A DNA stretch of 64,000 bases from Phragmites australis (GCF_958298935.1 NC_084929.1:8680001-8744000), one strand, 5' to 3'. Shown: positions 1 through 11,669, counted from the first letter of the stretch. Numbers and translations: made by a program. The notes: generated from the sequence alone by a model not told the origin.

Positions 1-689
1 TTTTGACAAGGACCTTTGAGCTGATCCTGCCCGATAGATGGCCGCAAACTGATACACAAGACCTGATACACAAGATCAGGTTCATAGTAAATGCAACCAA
101 ACAGATTACCAAATGCTCTCGGTTGCAGTTTTTTTCCTTTTGATCTAATAGTATATTTTCTTGTTAGTAGTACCACCAACAACCACTCGGATTCTATGTT
201 GCGAGGAACATGCTCCTCACGATCTGAGCAAAGGATATTAAATCTCTCGATGTAAGTTCAATACAGGATTATTTATAACTAATTTTAGTAATTAGTTTAA
301 TTCAATGATAACATGACATTGATTACATATCAAATTATGCAGGATTTTTAGCTTATTTTTTGACAACGGTGCACTCCTATGGATTCGACAACGGGTCACC
401 AAGTTCATAATGTCTGAAAGCATCAACCCACACGGCGAGTTGCACTATAGAAATCCTATGTTGTGAGGTATTATGTAATATGAATTGATTTGAATTTTGT
501 AACTGTTCGATTATGTGATGAATTGATTAGAACTTTGTAACCTTTGTGATTCTGTGATGAAGTGTGTTCTTATATAAGTGTGTTTGTCGATATGGATTTG
601 GATACATTGTTGTTGTTTACAGGGAGAAGATAGCTACCAAATCCTGGCTATGCTCCAGGATCCAGCCAGGAAACAGGATAATCCTGCAG
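1..689. other. no gene recognised
   Basis: AT-rich DNA with no convincing coding signal on either strand. It may be the interior of the CACTA-type element whose right end lies at 1022, but no matching left end was found. Confidence 0.4.
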
Positions 690-1022
690 GAACACATAAG
701 GGACAGGTAACCTCTTTACCTGTCACTTAATGTTAAATAATAAGTGATAGGTAACCTTATTACCTGTTACTTGTGTCTTAATATAAGTGATGGCTAATCT
801 ATTAATCCGTCACTTATGTCTTTCTCCCAAGTACATGGGAGACGCACGTTAGTGACAGGTCACGGTTACAACCCGTAAACTATGATCTCATTAGTGACGG
901 ATTCTTACCCATCACTTATGACTAGTCATTAGTGATATGTTCAGGGTAACAGATATGTGACCTATTACCTATGATAGTTATCAGCAGTCATCTATGATTT
1001 TTTTTTTCACGTAATAGAAGTG
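690..1022. mobile_element. right terminus of a CACTA-type transposon
   Basis: Short degenerate units around AGTGACAGGTAACC and its reverse complement recur in both orientations from about 690 to 1000. This is the subterminal repeat structure of grass CACTA (En/Spm) elements, to which transposase binds. The block ends at 1022 with CGTAATAGAAGTG, whose complement begins CACTTCTATTACG, a plausible degenerate CACTA terminus. No partner left end or target duplication could be matched, so the element is truncated or begins outside the window. Confidence 0.5.
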
Positions 1023-1437
1023 CTCGTACTTTAATCGTAACAGACTCGACAAATTGTTGCTTGCCCAAGAATACCCAGTTAAGATCGGCATGAATTCCAT
1101 CATACCTTCGGTAAGATCGAAATACAGTACAGAACTGGTCAAAAAGAGGAGATACAATACGCCTGTTTCGTGCTCTGATGCTTGCTAAAAGCTAAGCTTA
1201 TTCCTTAGTGAGCAAGTGAGGAATTTCTCCTCCTTTAATTTAGTTTCTTTTTCTGCTTGAAAATTGATTTTGTTCTTGGCTTTGGCTAAAGCTGGTCATC
1301 GATCAGCTCGGAGCTCAAGACCCAAAGACCAATTGCTGCTTTCCACAGGCAATGCTGATCGAGGTTACTTTTGGTATAGGGAATAATATGCTTGTGTACA
1401 TGCTGGTCTTGCTCGCTAAGAGGGTCCAAAAACAAAC
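1023..1437. other. no gene recognised
   Basis: No coding, repeat or terminal signal that I can name. It lies between the CACTA right end and the first copy of the tandem duplication. Confidence 0.4.
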
Positions 1438-3130
1438 TTGAGGTAGACGCCTTGCCCTTCTCTTTTGAACAAACATCATGAGTATTGAAACTAGGTTGTT
1501 CCTCTAAAATTATAGAAGGCTCGTGCTAGAGATTTTATGTGTCGAGTATGAAAATTAACTTGAAAGATTTTTTGAAAATTTGTCCTAATTGACATATGAT
1601 TTTTTCCGTATTTTTCTTCTTCATTATTGTGACCCAGCCATGCTTAATTCCTATCATCATGTTATTCTGGACTCAGATAGCTAGGAGCAAAGTTTGGATT
1701 TAAGAGCAACTCCAACAGAATATCATTAATACACTAACCATATTCTCGTATGGATTGTCATCTATATTCTCTCTATATTACTCTACTACTCCAACAACAC
1801 ATTCATATTTCACCTTTAATATTCTCTCTCCTATTTTTAATAGTATTTTATAACTAACAATATTTTAGAGGTTAGTTCTTGATTGAAGTTCCACATTAAC
1901 TAAAAGAGGTTAACTCAAAACATCCTATATGAAAAATGACAAAGTACAAGGGATGCATAATCCCCACCCCAGCATTTCAGAGGCTGTCATTATGTGAAGC
2001 GTGTATACTATGAGCAAGTATAACATTCAACTTATCACTTCACTGAACAAGTTCATAAGTCAGCAACTATTGAAAAGAGAAAGAATTTTCCAACAAATTA
2101 CGAAGAATTTAAAAATTAATGTGAAATTGATGGGATATTAAGGAACTCACAAAAACACTCTGCAATTTAGGGTTGTCAATAATTTTAGAAATTAGTACAT
2201 TAGTTTGTATGAATATTCATGAATTTTTCCTAATTTTGGGAATTAAATTTATGCCCAAAAATTCAAGCAAAGTACAATTTGGAGAATTTTCATTTACAAT
2301 ATGTAAGATATTTTTAGTGGGAACTAGTTAAAATGGATTCTTTGTTATTTATTCTATTAGTACAAAAATCATTGTGATTTTAGGAGCTCTACAAAATCAC
2401 CTTTTGCATTTATGAAAGATGAGAGAAGAAATAACTTCTTGAAGGAAAAGCTAATTAACTGGCTGTTGGCCTCTCTCGTCTCTCTATAGGAGGATGGCGT
2501 GGGGGAGATGCATGTCACATCTGGCGTATCCAACAATGTGAATGGCGTGCTCTGCAAAGTAGCTAGATGGATAGAGGGTCTGTTGAAGGTTTTTTTTTTT
2601 GAGAAAATGAATGAAGGTTTGGATGGAGGGTGGGATAGAAGGGCTCTTGGAGATGCTCTAAGGGTGCGGCGTTTAATGTAGTGAAGATAACGTCAAATTT
2701 AGTACAGTTTAGGATGAAGGAATTTCTTAAGAAGCATTTCAATTTCTATAAGAAGTTGGAACATTCCTGCATCAAAAGCAGATTCGAATACATATGTCCT
2801 TATTTTTTATTCTGTAATTGAATTAATATCTTCAATTTTTTATAACAAAATTTCATAGAAAATTAGTGATTTGAAAAGAAAATCTATATATGAAGATTTC
2901 AGTTGAAGCTTGCAAAAAGGACAAAAACACGGTGGACTAAGTAAGGAAATAAATAATCTGATGAAATCGCTAACTAAGAAGAGTTAAGGTTTGTGTAGAA
3001 TATAGGCCTTGGTAAGGAGATTTCTAGTACTCCAGTCTAAAACAATATCAGGATCACATTAGAAAACCTATCAAAAAAGGATAACATACATTAGAAAAAT
3101 ATAATATATAGGCACAATAAAAAATAAATT
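1438..3130 (+). repeat. tandem duplication copy 1 (interrupted by a MITE)
   Basis: The unit begins near 1438 with TTGAGGTAGACGCCTTGCCC and matches the segment starting at 3129 (TTGAGGTAGGTGCCTTGCCC) over its whole length, with many point differences and small indels. Without the 1704-2658 insertion the unit is about 740 bp. It has no recognisable coding capacity. The divergence indicates an old direct tandem duplication. Confidence 0.8.
1704..2658. mobile_element. Tourist-like (PIF/Harbinger) non-autonomous element
   Basis: The left end GAGCAACTCCAACAG and the complement of the right end, GAGCATCTCCAAGAG, form imperfect terminal inverted repeats. The element is flanked by TAA at 1701-1703 and 2659-2661, the 3-bp target duplication expected of PIF/Harbinger insertions. 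The paralogous sequence at 3371-3390 reads through with one TAA, confirming both boundaries. It is 955 bp and AT-rich with no transposase, so it would need a transposase in trans. The short ORFs inside it look random. Confidence 0.85.
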
Positions 3131-3815
3131 GAGGTAGGTGCCTTGCCCTTTTCTGTTGATCAACATCATGATTACTGAAACTAGGTTTCTTTCTCTAAAA
3201 TTATAGGTCACTCGAGATAGAGATTCTACGTGTGAAGTATGAAAATTAACTTGCGGACATTTCTAAATTTGTCCTAATTGACTAATGATATTTTTTCCGT
3301 AGTTTTCCATGACCCAACCATGCTTAATTCCTATCATCATGCCATTCTGGATTCATTTAGCTAAGGGAAAAGGTTATATTTTAAGGGCACGACCTTCAAT
3401 GTAGTAAAGATGACGTCAAGGTTAAGTAAAGTACGGTTTGGAACGGAGATATTCCGTAAGAAATTTTCAGTTTCTACAAGATTTCGGAAAATTCTTCAAT
3501 TAAAAGCAGAGCTAGCTGAATACAGGTTTCCTTATTTTCCTTTGTAATACAATTAATTCTTCAGTTTTTAATAACAAAATTTCATAGAAAAATCGAGATT
3601 TTGACAAGAAATCTATCTAGGAAGATCTCAAATAAAGAAAGGACAAAAACACAACGGACAAAAGCGAGGAAATAAATCATTTGATGAAACCGCTAACTAA
3701 GAAGGATTAGGGGCTTGTTCAGAAGAGAGGCCATGGTAATACGGATATATTCAGTATAGAACATTATAGGGAAAACATTACAAATATATAATAGATGGCC
3801 ACAAGAAAAAAAAGG
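3131..3815 (+). repeat. tandem duplication copy 2 (uninterrupted)
   Basis: Diverged direct repeat of 1438-1703 plus 2659-3130. Shared blocks include the segment ending CATGCTTAATTCCTATCATC, the TAATGTAGT/CAATGTAGT block, the TAACAAAATTTCATAGAAAA block and the CGCTAACTAAGAAG block. At 3382-3384 it has a single TAA where copy 1 carries the MITE, so it preserves the empty site. Confidence 0.8.
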
Positions 3816-4827
3816 CCATCACAAGTTACATTGATCAAACAATGTTAGTAAAGAACTATATATGAAAAAGATACTTCATCTAAGGTGTAACTGTAAAGTC
3901 TTACTGTCATGACTGTATTGGAACTTTAGATAGCTGGTCCAAATTAGTATTGGATGTTAGTTGTCAGACCAAGTATCACAGCTCAGTCTAGCAAAAGGCC
4001 ACCTCATTTGTGGTTCATGAGATATGATCATAATAGTTATCATGACATGTCTATAGCCTAGCAGGCGGAAAAATGTTGCACCAACCAAAGGTCCCTATGA
4101 TAATAAATGTAAAAGTATATGGGTTGCACGATGAATCGAAACGTGTCCCGAATGTGAGAAAAATCGGAAGTAAGAAGTAATTAAACAGTGCATGGAAGTC
4201 CATGTTTGGTACTATATAGTATGTATATAATTTGACTGAGAACTAGTTACATTGCAGAGTGCTATAATAAACATAATATACTATACACAACTTGATGTAC
4301 CAGAGATCAACACAACCAAATCGAACTGCCACATCAGATTTCACGGAGATTTAGATTAATATATCTGATACATTTTATCCATCGGAAAGGTTTAGATTAT
4401 ATATGCAGTGTTGGAGACTAATTAAAAGCCAGATTAGATGTGGGGTTGTATGCCTGGTGCGCAAGTGGGCTGGTGCTCCCCAAAATGGTGTGGCCTATGA
4501 TGGTGGTAGAAAAAAAGCAACACACAAACAAAAGGCAACACACAAACAAAAAGCAAGCAACCCGCAAACCCTACGGTTATGCACTTTTGCCAAACCAGGC
4601 CCCTTTGCTTTTGGTCCCGTTCTGGCATGTGCCCTGTTTGCTGCTAGCTAGTACACTGATTGCTACTATTCCATTTACCAGTTTCCAGTCTGTGTAAAAT
4701 GGTAAAAAAATTGTGAATTTTTTTCCGAATATGGATGGAATTATATTAACAGTGGGAAAATACATCAGCATATTACATGGAGGCACGTAACAAATAAACA
4801 AATTACAAGACAACATAAACAGGTCTT
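3816..4827. other. no gene recognised
   Basis: AT-rich sequence with overlapping short ORFs on both strands around 4403-4816 that show no family resemblance. A small direct repeat of the GCAACACACAAACAAAA type sits at about 4517-4552. I see nothing else. Confidence 0.4.
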
Positions 4828-4830
4828 ATT

Positions 4831-5807
4831 CACTGTAAAAATTATTTTTTAACACTCAGAGTGTCTTTTCATAAGCAACTCATATGCAAAACTAACTCAA
4901 TAGGCCCTATAGTTTTAGGCCGTATGTGAAAACAAATTTTCACAGACGACTGCTTACGACAACCACCTTTGAAAATGTGATGATTATCACATGTGAATTT
5001 TTATGTGAATCATCTGTGTACAAAGTTATTTTTAGATACGATTTTTTATGTGAACCATTTCTGAAAATAGATGATTACCATTGACAGTTCCTTATATCAA
5101 CCATCTGTGTAAAAAGTCATTTTTAGAGACGGTTCTTTTTGTGAATCGTCTTCAAAAATAGATAATTTTCACATGCGGTTTCTTATGTGAACAGTCTTTG
5201 CTAATGGATAACAGCTTATTTTAAAAAAAAATTACAACTTTTTCATACGAAGTTAGATAAGGGCAAATTTATATGAAAATTGTAGCTATATCTAAAATTT
5301 GTAGTTGAAAACTTTTTCAATTGAGGTAATTTAGATGTCCAAATAATTGTTTTAAATTTTAGAGAGAAGATATCAAAAGGATTACATATGCTATTAGTAC
5401 TAGTAGTACTTTTGTGGTGAGATGGTAAGGACGTATCGTGCGAGCTAAGAGGTTCCGGGTTCGAGTGCCACAAACCGCAAGCGCGCGTATTTCGTGTAAA
5501 AAATCGCGTGACTTGTGACTTGGTTGGGCCAAAAAACATTTTTGGTTTTTTGGCAAAAATATTGATTCGGGGACAGATTATCAGAGACGGTCCGTAGTTC
5601 CACAGGCGGTGCCTTATGTGAACCGCTTGTGAAAACCTAGTACCACAAGCGGTTAAGGAACCGCCTGTGGTAATAGGTTTCTATATGTGGTCTGTTTTGT
5701 GCCTATTGAAATCGTCCATTTCCACAGGCCTTCGACCAGAGGTGAATGGCTAAACTCCTGTAAAAATAGGTTACCACCCTCCTTTGAAAACTATTTCTGT
5801 AGTAATG
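4831..5807. mobile_element. non-autonomous CACTA transposon with ATT target duplication
   Basis: The left end CACTGTAAAAATTATTTT and the complement of the right end, CATTACTACAGAAATAG, are imperfect inverted repeats of the CACTA type. ATT at 4828-4830 and at 5808-5810 is the expected 3-bp target duplication. Both arms carry inverted subterminal motifs such as GTGAACCGTCTGTGAAAA variants (4920-5210 and 5575-5720). The 977-bp element has no transposase. Its central 270 bp (5220-5490) resembles 8205-8455 in another CACTA fragment, so the two derive from one family. Confidence 0.8.
5424..5475 (+). other. tRNA-like B-box segment inside a CACTA core
   Basis: The segment reads GGTAAGGACGTATCG and then GGTTCCGGGTTCGAGTGCC. 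GGGTTCGAGTGCC resembles the pol III B-box (GGTTCGANTCC), and the part ahead of it loosely resembles an A-box. A similar but weaker version lies at 8396-8450. It does not close into a tRNA cloverleaf by eye. It may be a tRNA-derived insertion inherited with the CACTA family, or chance similarity. Confidence 0.25.
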
Positions 5808-6470
5808 ATTGTTCACTTCACCGTGTATTAGCTGAACAAAACATATCATCGAAACAAACTCTTGTACCAACTCTGAGGAGGAACCCTAACTCTTAGATAG
5901 CTGTAATAGGCAACACCTCAAATCCACTATCAATACACATCTAAGACTCTTAATGAATATCGGCATTGTCCTTGTCAGAAGAGGTATCTGATCTGGCCAC
6001 CTTCCTTGATTCATCCGATCTAGTAGCCCATAGACAAAATCCACAAAATTTATGTCTGATGGTGATTGTCGGAGGGTGAACTTCTCAAGCGGGGATCCGG
6101 AGGGACCCCCTTTGAGATTCGGCCAAGGGGATGATTCTGAACCCACCTCGTGTGGGAAATAAATGGGGGTAAATGAGATGCAGGTGGAGTGGAATGATCG
6201 GATGCAGGAGGGAGTAAATACTCAGGGGATTTTTAGACAGGTTCGGGCCGCACTGAGCGTAACACCCCACTCCTGTGTGTATGCTATAAATGCTCTGAGA
6301 ATGCCTCTCTGAGAATCTGTTGTGTTACAAGAATGTTTGTCTAAGACTAGAGCTTCGTGCTTCTTCGACAGCTTGTCTTCAGAGCTCGTTCGGTGTGTTC
6401 TCCAGACTACTTCTCTGTCTTCCCTGAGACTCTTCGTCTTCTCTGGGGAGCCCGCCTCCCTTTTATACCC

Positions 6471-6480
6471 GACGGGGTAG
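6471..6480 (-). promoter_or_regulatory. TATA box of the solo LTR
   Basis: The minus strand reads GGGTATAAAAGGGAGG, a strong TATA box in the middle of the LTR, where the U3/R promoter is expected. It could still drive transcription leftwards into 6,067 and beyond. Confidence 0.6.
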
Positions 6481-6952
6481 GTGGCGTGCCCAGAAAGGAT
6501 TGGCGTAAGTTCCAAGGTTCCATAAATGGAAAGCAACCATCATGGGCTGCTGCTTGAGGTGACGGGGAGGGTTGAAAACGCGCCCCCGTCTAGTCTTCAT
6601 CGTCATCATTCCGCTTTCCAACGAGCGCAGCGGGGAGGGCCCGCCGGGCAGCCACCGAGCAGCCCCGCGTGCCCGCTCGGCCAGAGCGTGCCTGACACAG
6701 CAGGACGACAGGCGTTGCGCCTCAAGCCCTGCGATGTTATCCCGAGGTGCGCCGAATGACGCGTGATGGGACCTGCGCATTAAATGTCCTCACGCCTCCC
6801 TGCCAGGCCGTGGCAGGGACTGACAGCAAGCGTGGGGGGAGTGGTTGGAAGTGATAGGCCACGCGCCCTCTTAAATGCAGTATCGGGCCTCTCACCAATT
6901 GACACCTCACCGCTAAGCCCCTGTGGGGACTACTGACGAAGGACTTCTCAGG

Positions 6953-7338
6953 CCCTCGGGGATTACTGTTCACAGCCCCGATCACTCTCTCCCGGATATG
7001 CCCTCTCTTGGTCCTCGGGGAACTCGGGTGCTCGGGGACCACTGTTCACGGCCCCGAGCACTCTCTCTCGGAACTTGACTGCTCGAGTCCTCGAGGAACT
7101 TGGGTGCTCGGGGGCCACTGTTCACGGCCCCGAGCACTCTCTCCCGGAACTGACTTCTCTTGTCATCGGGGAACTCGGGTGCTTGGGGACCACTGTGCAT
7201 GGCCCCGAGCACCCTCTCCCGGGACTTGGTCTTCTTGGGTCATCGGGGAACTCGGGTACTCGGGGACCACTATTCATGATCCCGAGCACCCTCTCCCGGA
7301 ACTTGGTCTTCTTGGACCTTGGGGAGATAATCTCCGAG
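6953..7338. repeat. 76-bp minisatellite within the solo LTR
   Basis: About four and a half imperfect units of 75-77 bp, each with CACTCTCTCCCGGAACT, GGGGAACTCGGGTGCTCGG and TTCACGGCCCCGAG segments, starting near 6983, 7058, 7134, 7209 and 7286 with a partial unit before. They lie in the U3 part of the minus-strand LTR. Expansion of U3 repeats is common in gypsy LTRs and can change promoter strength; no function can be read here. Confidence 0.85.
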
Positions 7339-7415
7339 TGAGGGCGCCACATGGCACTCTGCTGTCCTGGCCTCGGGACTCGGGGACACCTGGTTCCCGT
7401 GTCACCGACAGTGAT

Positions 7416-7951
7416 AAAACAGTCAACTCGGAACAACAACATGCATAAGGGGAAATTGAGGTTCTGCAACTCTACCATGAAGAGATGGAGAAAAGCTAAC
7501 CTAGCTCCCACGCTATTTAGCTGGAGTCACTACCTTCTATGACATTGCCGTAACCCAACCTTACATGGTCGCCATACCACCGCAGCTAATGTATGGAACT
7601 CTATCAAATTGTACCTTTATTGGAGGAAAAACAAATTCAACAGCAGATTCACAAGAAAGATGGGACCCCGCTCCTCGTTGTTATTGAGGTCGCTGAGGGT
7701 GGAGGAGGGGGGCCAAGGCTGCACTGGCAGAGAAGCCTTAGACTAAAGGAGGGTGGTGGCGACTCAGACAGAAACATGTTGTGACATTGGTTTGTATATA
7801 ATTGTGACCTCTTGATTTAATAAATTAAAATGTTGTGACTAGATATTACTGCAACTACTGAGAAGTTCAAGGAAAATGATTGCCCACAATGATCTACTTT
7901 ATTGGGTTGGCTTTCCAAAAGGATAGCTAAAGAAGAGAGCAAAGCTACCAT
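7416..7951. other. no gene recognised
   Basis: Host sequence on the right of the solo LTR, continuous with 5811-6061 before insertion. It has short ORFs without family resemblance. GGAGGAGGGGGGCC at about 7700 is a low-complexity patch. Confidence 0.35.
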
Positions 7952-8456
7952 CACTACTACAGAAATAATTTTTCCAGGAAGCGGATTATCGTTGGTATCG
8001 CAGCTCAAACTGGCTGTAGAACCAAGAACCAACTAAAATAATAGCCTACTACAGTATGTTTATAGTAAGAACCAATTGTAATGTACAATCAGTCTCTGTC
8101 ATAAACTGAATGTAATAATTAGACTAATATAGTTGGTTCCAAATAAGAACCTACTGAAATATGTCGGTTTGCATCTTTTTAGTAAGATATTAAACATTCA
8201 GAAAATATTAATACGGAGTCAGATGAAAAAATAATTTATACAAAAACTATAGCTCTCGACGAGATCTACAAATCTATAGTAGCAACTTTTCACTTTGAAG
8301 TAATTTTTATGCCCAAATAATCGTTAAAAGTTTCAGACAACAAGGGTCAAAAGGCAAAGGATATCCCATTGCTCTTAGCAATCAATGATAGGTGAGATGG
8401 TAAGAAGGCTTCGTGTGAGGTGAGAAGTCATGGAATCAATTCCCATGAACCACACA
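7952..8456 (+). mobile_element. CACTA left-end fragment
   Basis: It starts with CACTACTACAGAAATAATT, the classic plant CACTA terminus. Subterminal GGTTCTTGGTT/AACCAAC-type motifs follow to about 8165. The core at 8205-8455 matches 5220-5490 of the complete CACTA at 4831-5807. The right arm is missing, apparently because another CACTA end begins at 8457. Confidence 0.65.
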
Positions 8457-8937
8457 CACTACTACAAGACGTGGCTTTCATAACATATTCTTGTAGCACA
8501 TTAAAATACGTGTTACAGCAAAATACTACAGTAACACATCATGTGTGTTACAAAGTTAGCCAGTAACACATACTCCATCAGATGCTAACGTGTTACACAA
8601 GGACGTACTATAGGAACACAAATATGTGTAGCAATATATACTCTATTAGGTGTGAAAGTGTTACACATGGATGTACTGTAGGAACATATAATATATGTTG
8701 TTGCAAAAATGTTAAAAGTTATTGTTTAAACTATAGTATATAGTTTTAAAACATATAGAAATATTTTTTTAACCTAAGACGCTTCACACTAATTAATTAT
8801 TTCGCTAGACTAAAGGGAGCACTTGAACTCAAGACCTGTAGCTGATACAGAGAGGAGCCACCAGTTAAACTATTGCATTTTAGTGATTACTGGAGTAATT
8901 TAAAATATATATAGCAAACGGTCTACACACTACAACA
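8457..8937 (+). mobile_element. second CACTA left-end fragment
   Basis: It starts CACTACTACAAGACG and has subterminal TGTGTTACA/TGTAACACA motifs repeated in both orientations over 8500-8700, a different subterminal sequence from the preceding fragment. It runs to about 8937 without a matching right end. Confidence 0.6.
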
Positions 8938-9720
8938 AAATGGCCCTCTAAGTACACTCTTATATTAACGCTTTCTAGAACGTGTCCACACTGAGGACCC
9001 CATAGCATGTAGGTACGAATGTTAATACATTTACAGAAAGCGTGCCAAGCTTATGTGCTTCGGTCCTTAAAACTTATTTTTCTTGACAAAAAAGTATTCT
9101 TTATTTACCCATGTCCTCCATCTCCACACTCATCCCTGTTATCCAATCGCCCCCAATCCTATATGGCTCTACCCTCCCAACCACCATTCCATTGCGCTGC
9201 CTCCCACCATCGCTGCTCCCCTGCGCCGTAGCTCCTACCCTCCTCTCCCCCGTGTCGTATTCCCCAGCGCCGCTGCTCCTAACAATCACCGCTCTGCCGT
9301 ACTGCATCTTGCCCTATACCCCTCAGCCCAACCACTGCCACAACCTCATGCCTTCTTCCCCCGCCTCATTGCGGGCCCTTGCACTTCACTCCATTGCTAG
9401 ATCAATTTGTGGTTTGATCCTTATGGATCCGTTCTGGTGGTTGAAAGATTGTGATCCTTTCAATGAATTACTTTTTTTTTCTCAGTTGCTTATGTTGTTC
9501 GAGATGTAGGGAAGAGGGGAGCTGCTTGTTTGTGGCCATTGGCGACGCATAGGTGTTTCAGCGAGTACCTCGGGTTCATTGCCTATTCTCCCTTGTTTAT
9601 GATCTGGTTGAGGACCAATGATCCCATTTAGTACATGCAAGTAGACTAAATATAACAAACAAATGGTTTCTTGATATTTGCCACTTACTGTATGACAATT
9701 AAGTTTTTTTCTTTCTTCTC
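8938..9720 (+). mobile_element. third CACTA left end and unassigned interior
   Basis: It starts CACTACAACAAAATGGCC, again CACTA-like. The pyrimidine-rich stretch 9110-9390 gives open frames in several phases on both strands, which is expected of such composition and not evidence of a gene. No right terminus was found before the gypsy pol relic begins near 9720. Confidence 0.45.
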
Positions 9721-9725
9721 AATAA

Positions 9726-10811
9726 TCTCAACTAAGCTTTTCACTAAAATAGGCAATAGGCCTACTTTCCTACATAAGCACTCCTCCAATCCCTACACCA
9801 CTTGCATCACATTCAATTTCAAAAATCTTACCAAAATCAGGTAGTGCAGGGAGTGGTGTTGCTGTCAACTTGGCTTTTAGCTCCTCAAATGACTTCTCTT
9901 GTGTGTCACCCCATGGAAAAGGCACTTCTTTATTTAGTAACTCATTGATCGGGGCAGCAATGGTGTTGAAGTCCTTCACAAACCGATGGTAGAAACCAGC
10001 AAGACCAAGAAACCTCTGCACTTGGCTCACATTTTGTGGAGGTAGCCACTCATGAACAGCTTTGATCTTTTTCCTCATCCACCTCCACACCTTGACCTGA
10101 CACAACAAAGACAAGAAAAACTACCTTGTTGGTGCAAAACGTGCACTTGGCAAGGTTAGCATACAATTTTTCCTCTCTCGGGACAGCAAGCACACATTCG
10201 ACATGTTCAATATGTTCTTTAAGGGACTTGCTGTAAATTAAGATATCATCAAAGTAAACCACAATAAACTTGCCAATAAAAGCTCTAAGCACATGATTCA
10301 TCAACCTCATGAAAGTACTAGGTGCATTGGTCAATCCAAAAGGCATGACCAACCATTCATACAAGCCAAATTTTGTTTTGAAAGTAGTTTTCCACTCATC
10401 ACCCTCTTTCATTCAAATTTGGTGGTAACCACTTTGCAAATAAATTTTAGAAAAGATGATAGAACCACTGTGCTCATCAAGCATGTCATCAAGTCTAGGT
10501 ATTGGATGCCTATACCTCACCATTATGTTCTTAATGGCCTGACAATCAACATACATTCTCCACGAACCATATTTCTTTGGAACTAAAAGAACCAGTACAG
10601 CATAAGGTGAGAGACTTTCCTTCACATACCCTTTGTTGAGTAAGTCTTGAACTTGACGCTGAATTTCTTTGGTTTCCTCCGGGTTTGTGCGGTGTGGTGG
10701 TTGGTTGGGGAGTGAAGCACCTGGAACAAGGTTGATTTGATGCTCAATGCCTCTTTTGGGTGACAGCCCAGGTGGTACTTCATCGAGTAACACATCTTCA
10801 TAGCCCTGCAA
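9726..10811 (-). pseudogene. gypsy reverse transcriptase / RNase H pseudogene
   Basis: Translation of the minus strand shows the whole RT core: ETKEIQRQVQDLLNKGYVKE, then the VPKKYGSWRMYVDC segment, PRLDDMLDE, the SGYHQI motif, [17 protein letters not shown] and the catalytic YFDD box at 10245-10256. The connection domain contains FLGLAGFYHRFV. RNase H begins (ECDASGVGIGGVLM) and ends abruptly after PIAYFSEKL near 9726. A TGA at 10413-10415 replaces the Trp or Arg codon expected after SGYHQI, and there is a frame change near 10100. In a working element this enzyme would copy the genomic RNA into DNA; here it cannot be made whole. Confidence 0.9.
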
Positions 10812-11056
10812 GAGATCAAAATGGTACTAGGCAAAGTAGAGGGTAAGTCATTAGTTGATAAAAGGGTTTCCTTGTACAGGAGTACAAAGAACATGCCATT
10901 AGGTTCTCTCAATTCTTTCATATCCCCTTTCCTAGTCATCATTACTAATCCCTCTTTTCCCCATGGCTTAGCAATTTGTGGTTGTGGAGTTTTGTTTGGC
11001 TTTGTAATCACTCGCTAACTATGTTTGTGGTTCTCACCCAAGTGTTTCTCGCTCTC

Positions 11057-11665
11057 TCAATGTTTCTTTTTCAAATCATCCATCATTATTTCCTCCGGAG
11101 TTAAAGGAAGCAAGGAAATACACCTCCCCCCTTTATACATGAAAGCAAGCTTGTTCACTTGGCCACTAATATGAACATCATGATCATATAACCAAGGTTG
11201 TCCCAGAAGCAATTGACATGCTTGCATTGGAACCACATCACCCACCACCAGATATTGATACATTACAATAGAGAATTGGACTGTCACAATGTTGTTAACC
11301 CGTAGCACTCCACATTCATTAAGCCATTGCATCTTCTGTGGAGCTGGGTGTCATCATTGCTTTAATCCCATTCTTTCCACCAATTCCAAACTTGCAATAT
11401 TATTTCAGTTGCCATTATCAACAATGATTCTGCATACAATGTTTTCGGTAGTTCCACGAGTGTGGAAAATGTTATAGTGTTGGCTGCTCTCTTCTTTCTC
11501 AACATTGACACTAAGCACACAACGAGAGATAGCTAAATTGTTGTCTCCATCATGAGCTTGAATATCATCATATTCAATTTTCTCATGAGCCAATGCTTCC
11601 TCATGTAATCCATCCTCCTCAGGTTCACTTTCAGATTCCCATTCACCGTGTTCATTGACAAACAT
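11057..11665 (-). pseudogene. gypsy protease region pseudogene
   Basis: Two minus-strand open segments, 11405-11665 and 11057-11332, cover the retropepsin region that would cut the Gag-Pol polyprotein. The first ends near IIVDNGN, the position of the D-S/T-G-type active site, which here is altered. The second contains ACQLLLGQPWLYDHDV, the conserved C-terminal part of gypsy proteases (LLLGRPW). They are separated by a frame change around 11340-11400, so the protease is broken. Confidence 0.75.
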
Positions 11666-11669
11666 TATC

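Larger units (their letters stand above)
6067..7410 (-). mobile_element. solo LTR of a Ty3/gypsy-type element
   Basis: The 1,344-bp block begins TGTCGGAGGG and ends CACCGACA, with matching TGTCGG/CCGACA termini, and is flanked by GTGAT at 6062-6066 and at 7411-7415. The termini, the TG..CA rule and the 5-bp duplication define a complete LTR with no internal region, so the element was probably lost by LTR-LTR recombination. Orientation is minus: the minus strand carries a TATA box at 6471-6480 and, further on (about 6230-6260), the ACAGGTTCGGGCCGC-type segment common in grass gypsy LTRs. ORFs on both strands here are by-products of GC richness. Confidence 0.88.

Noticed and set aside
5418..5490. 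A tRNA gene
   Set aside because: Only a B-box-like string is visible; no acceptor stem or cloverleaf could be folded.
6222..7511. Several overlapping ORFs of 60-146 codons
   Set aside because: They lie in a GC-rich solo LTR with a minisatellite, overlap on both strands and have no domain.
9083..9509. Pro/Ser/Leu-rich ORFs on the plus strand
   Set aside because: A pyrimidine-rich tract opens several frames at once; no domain or splice evidence.
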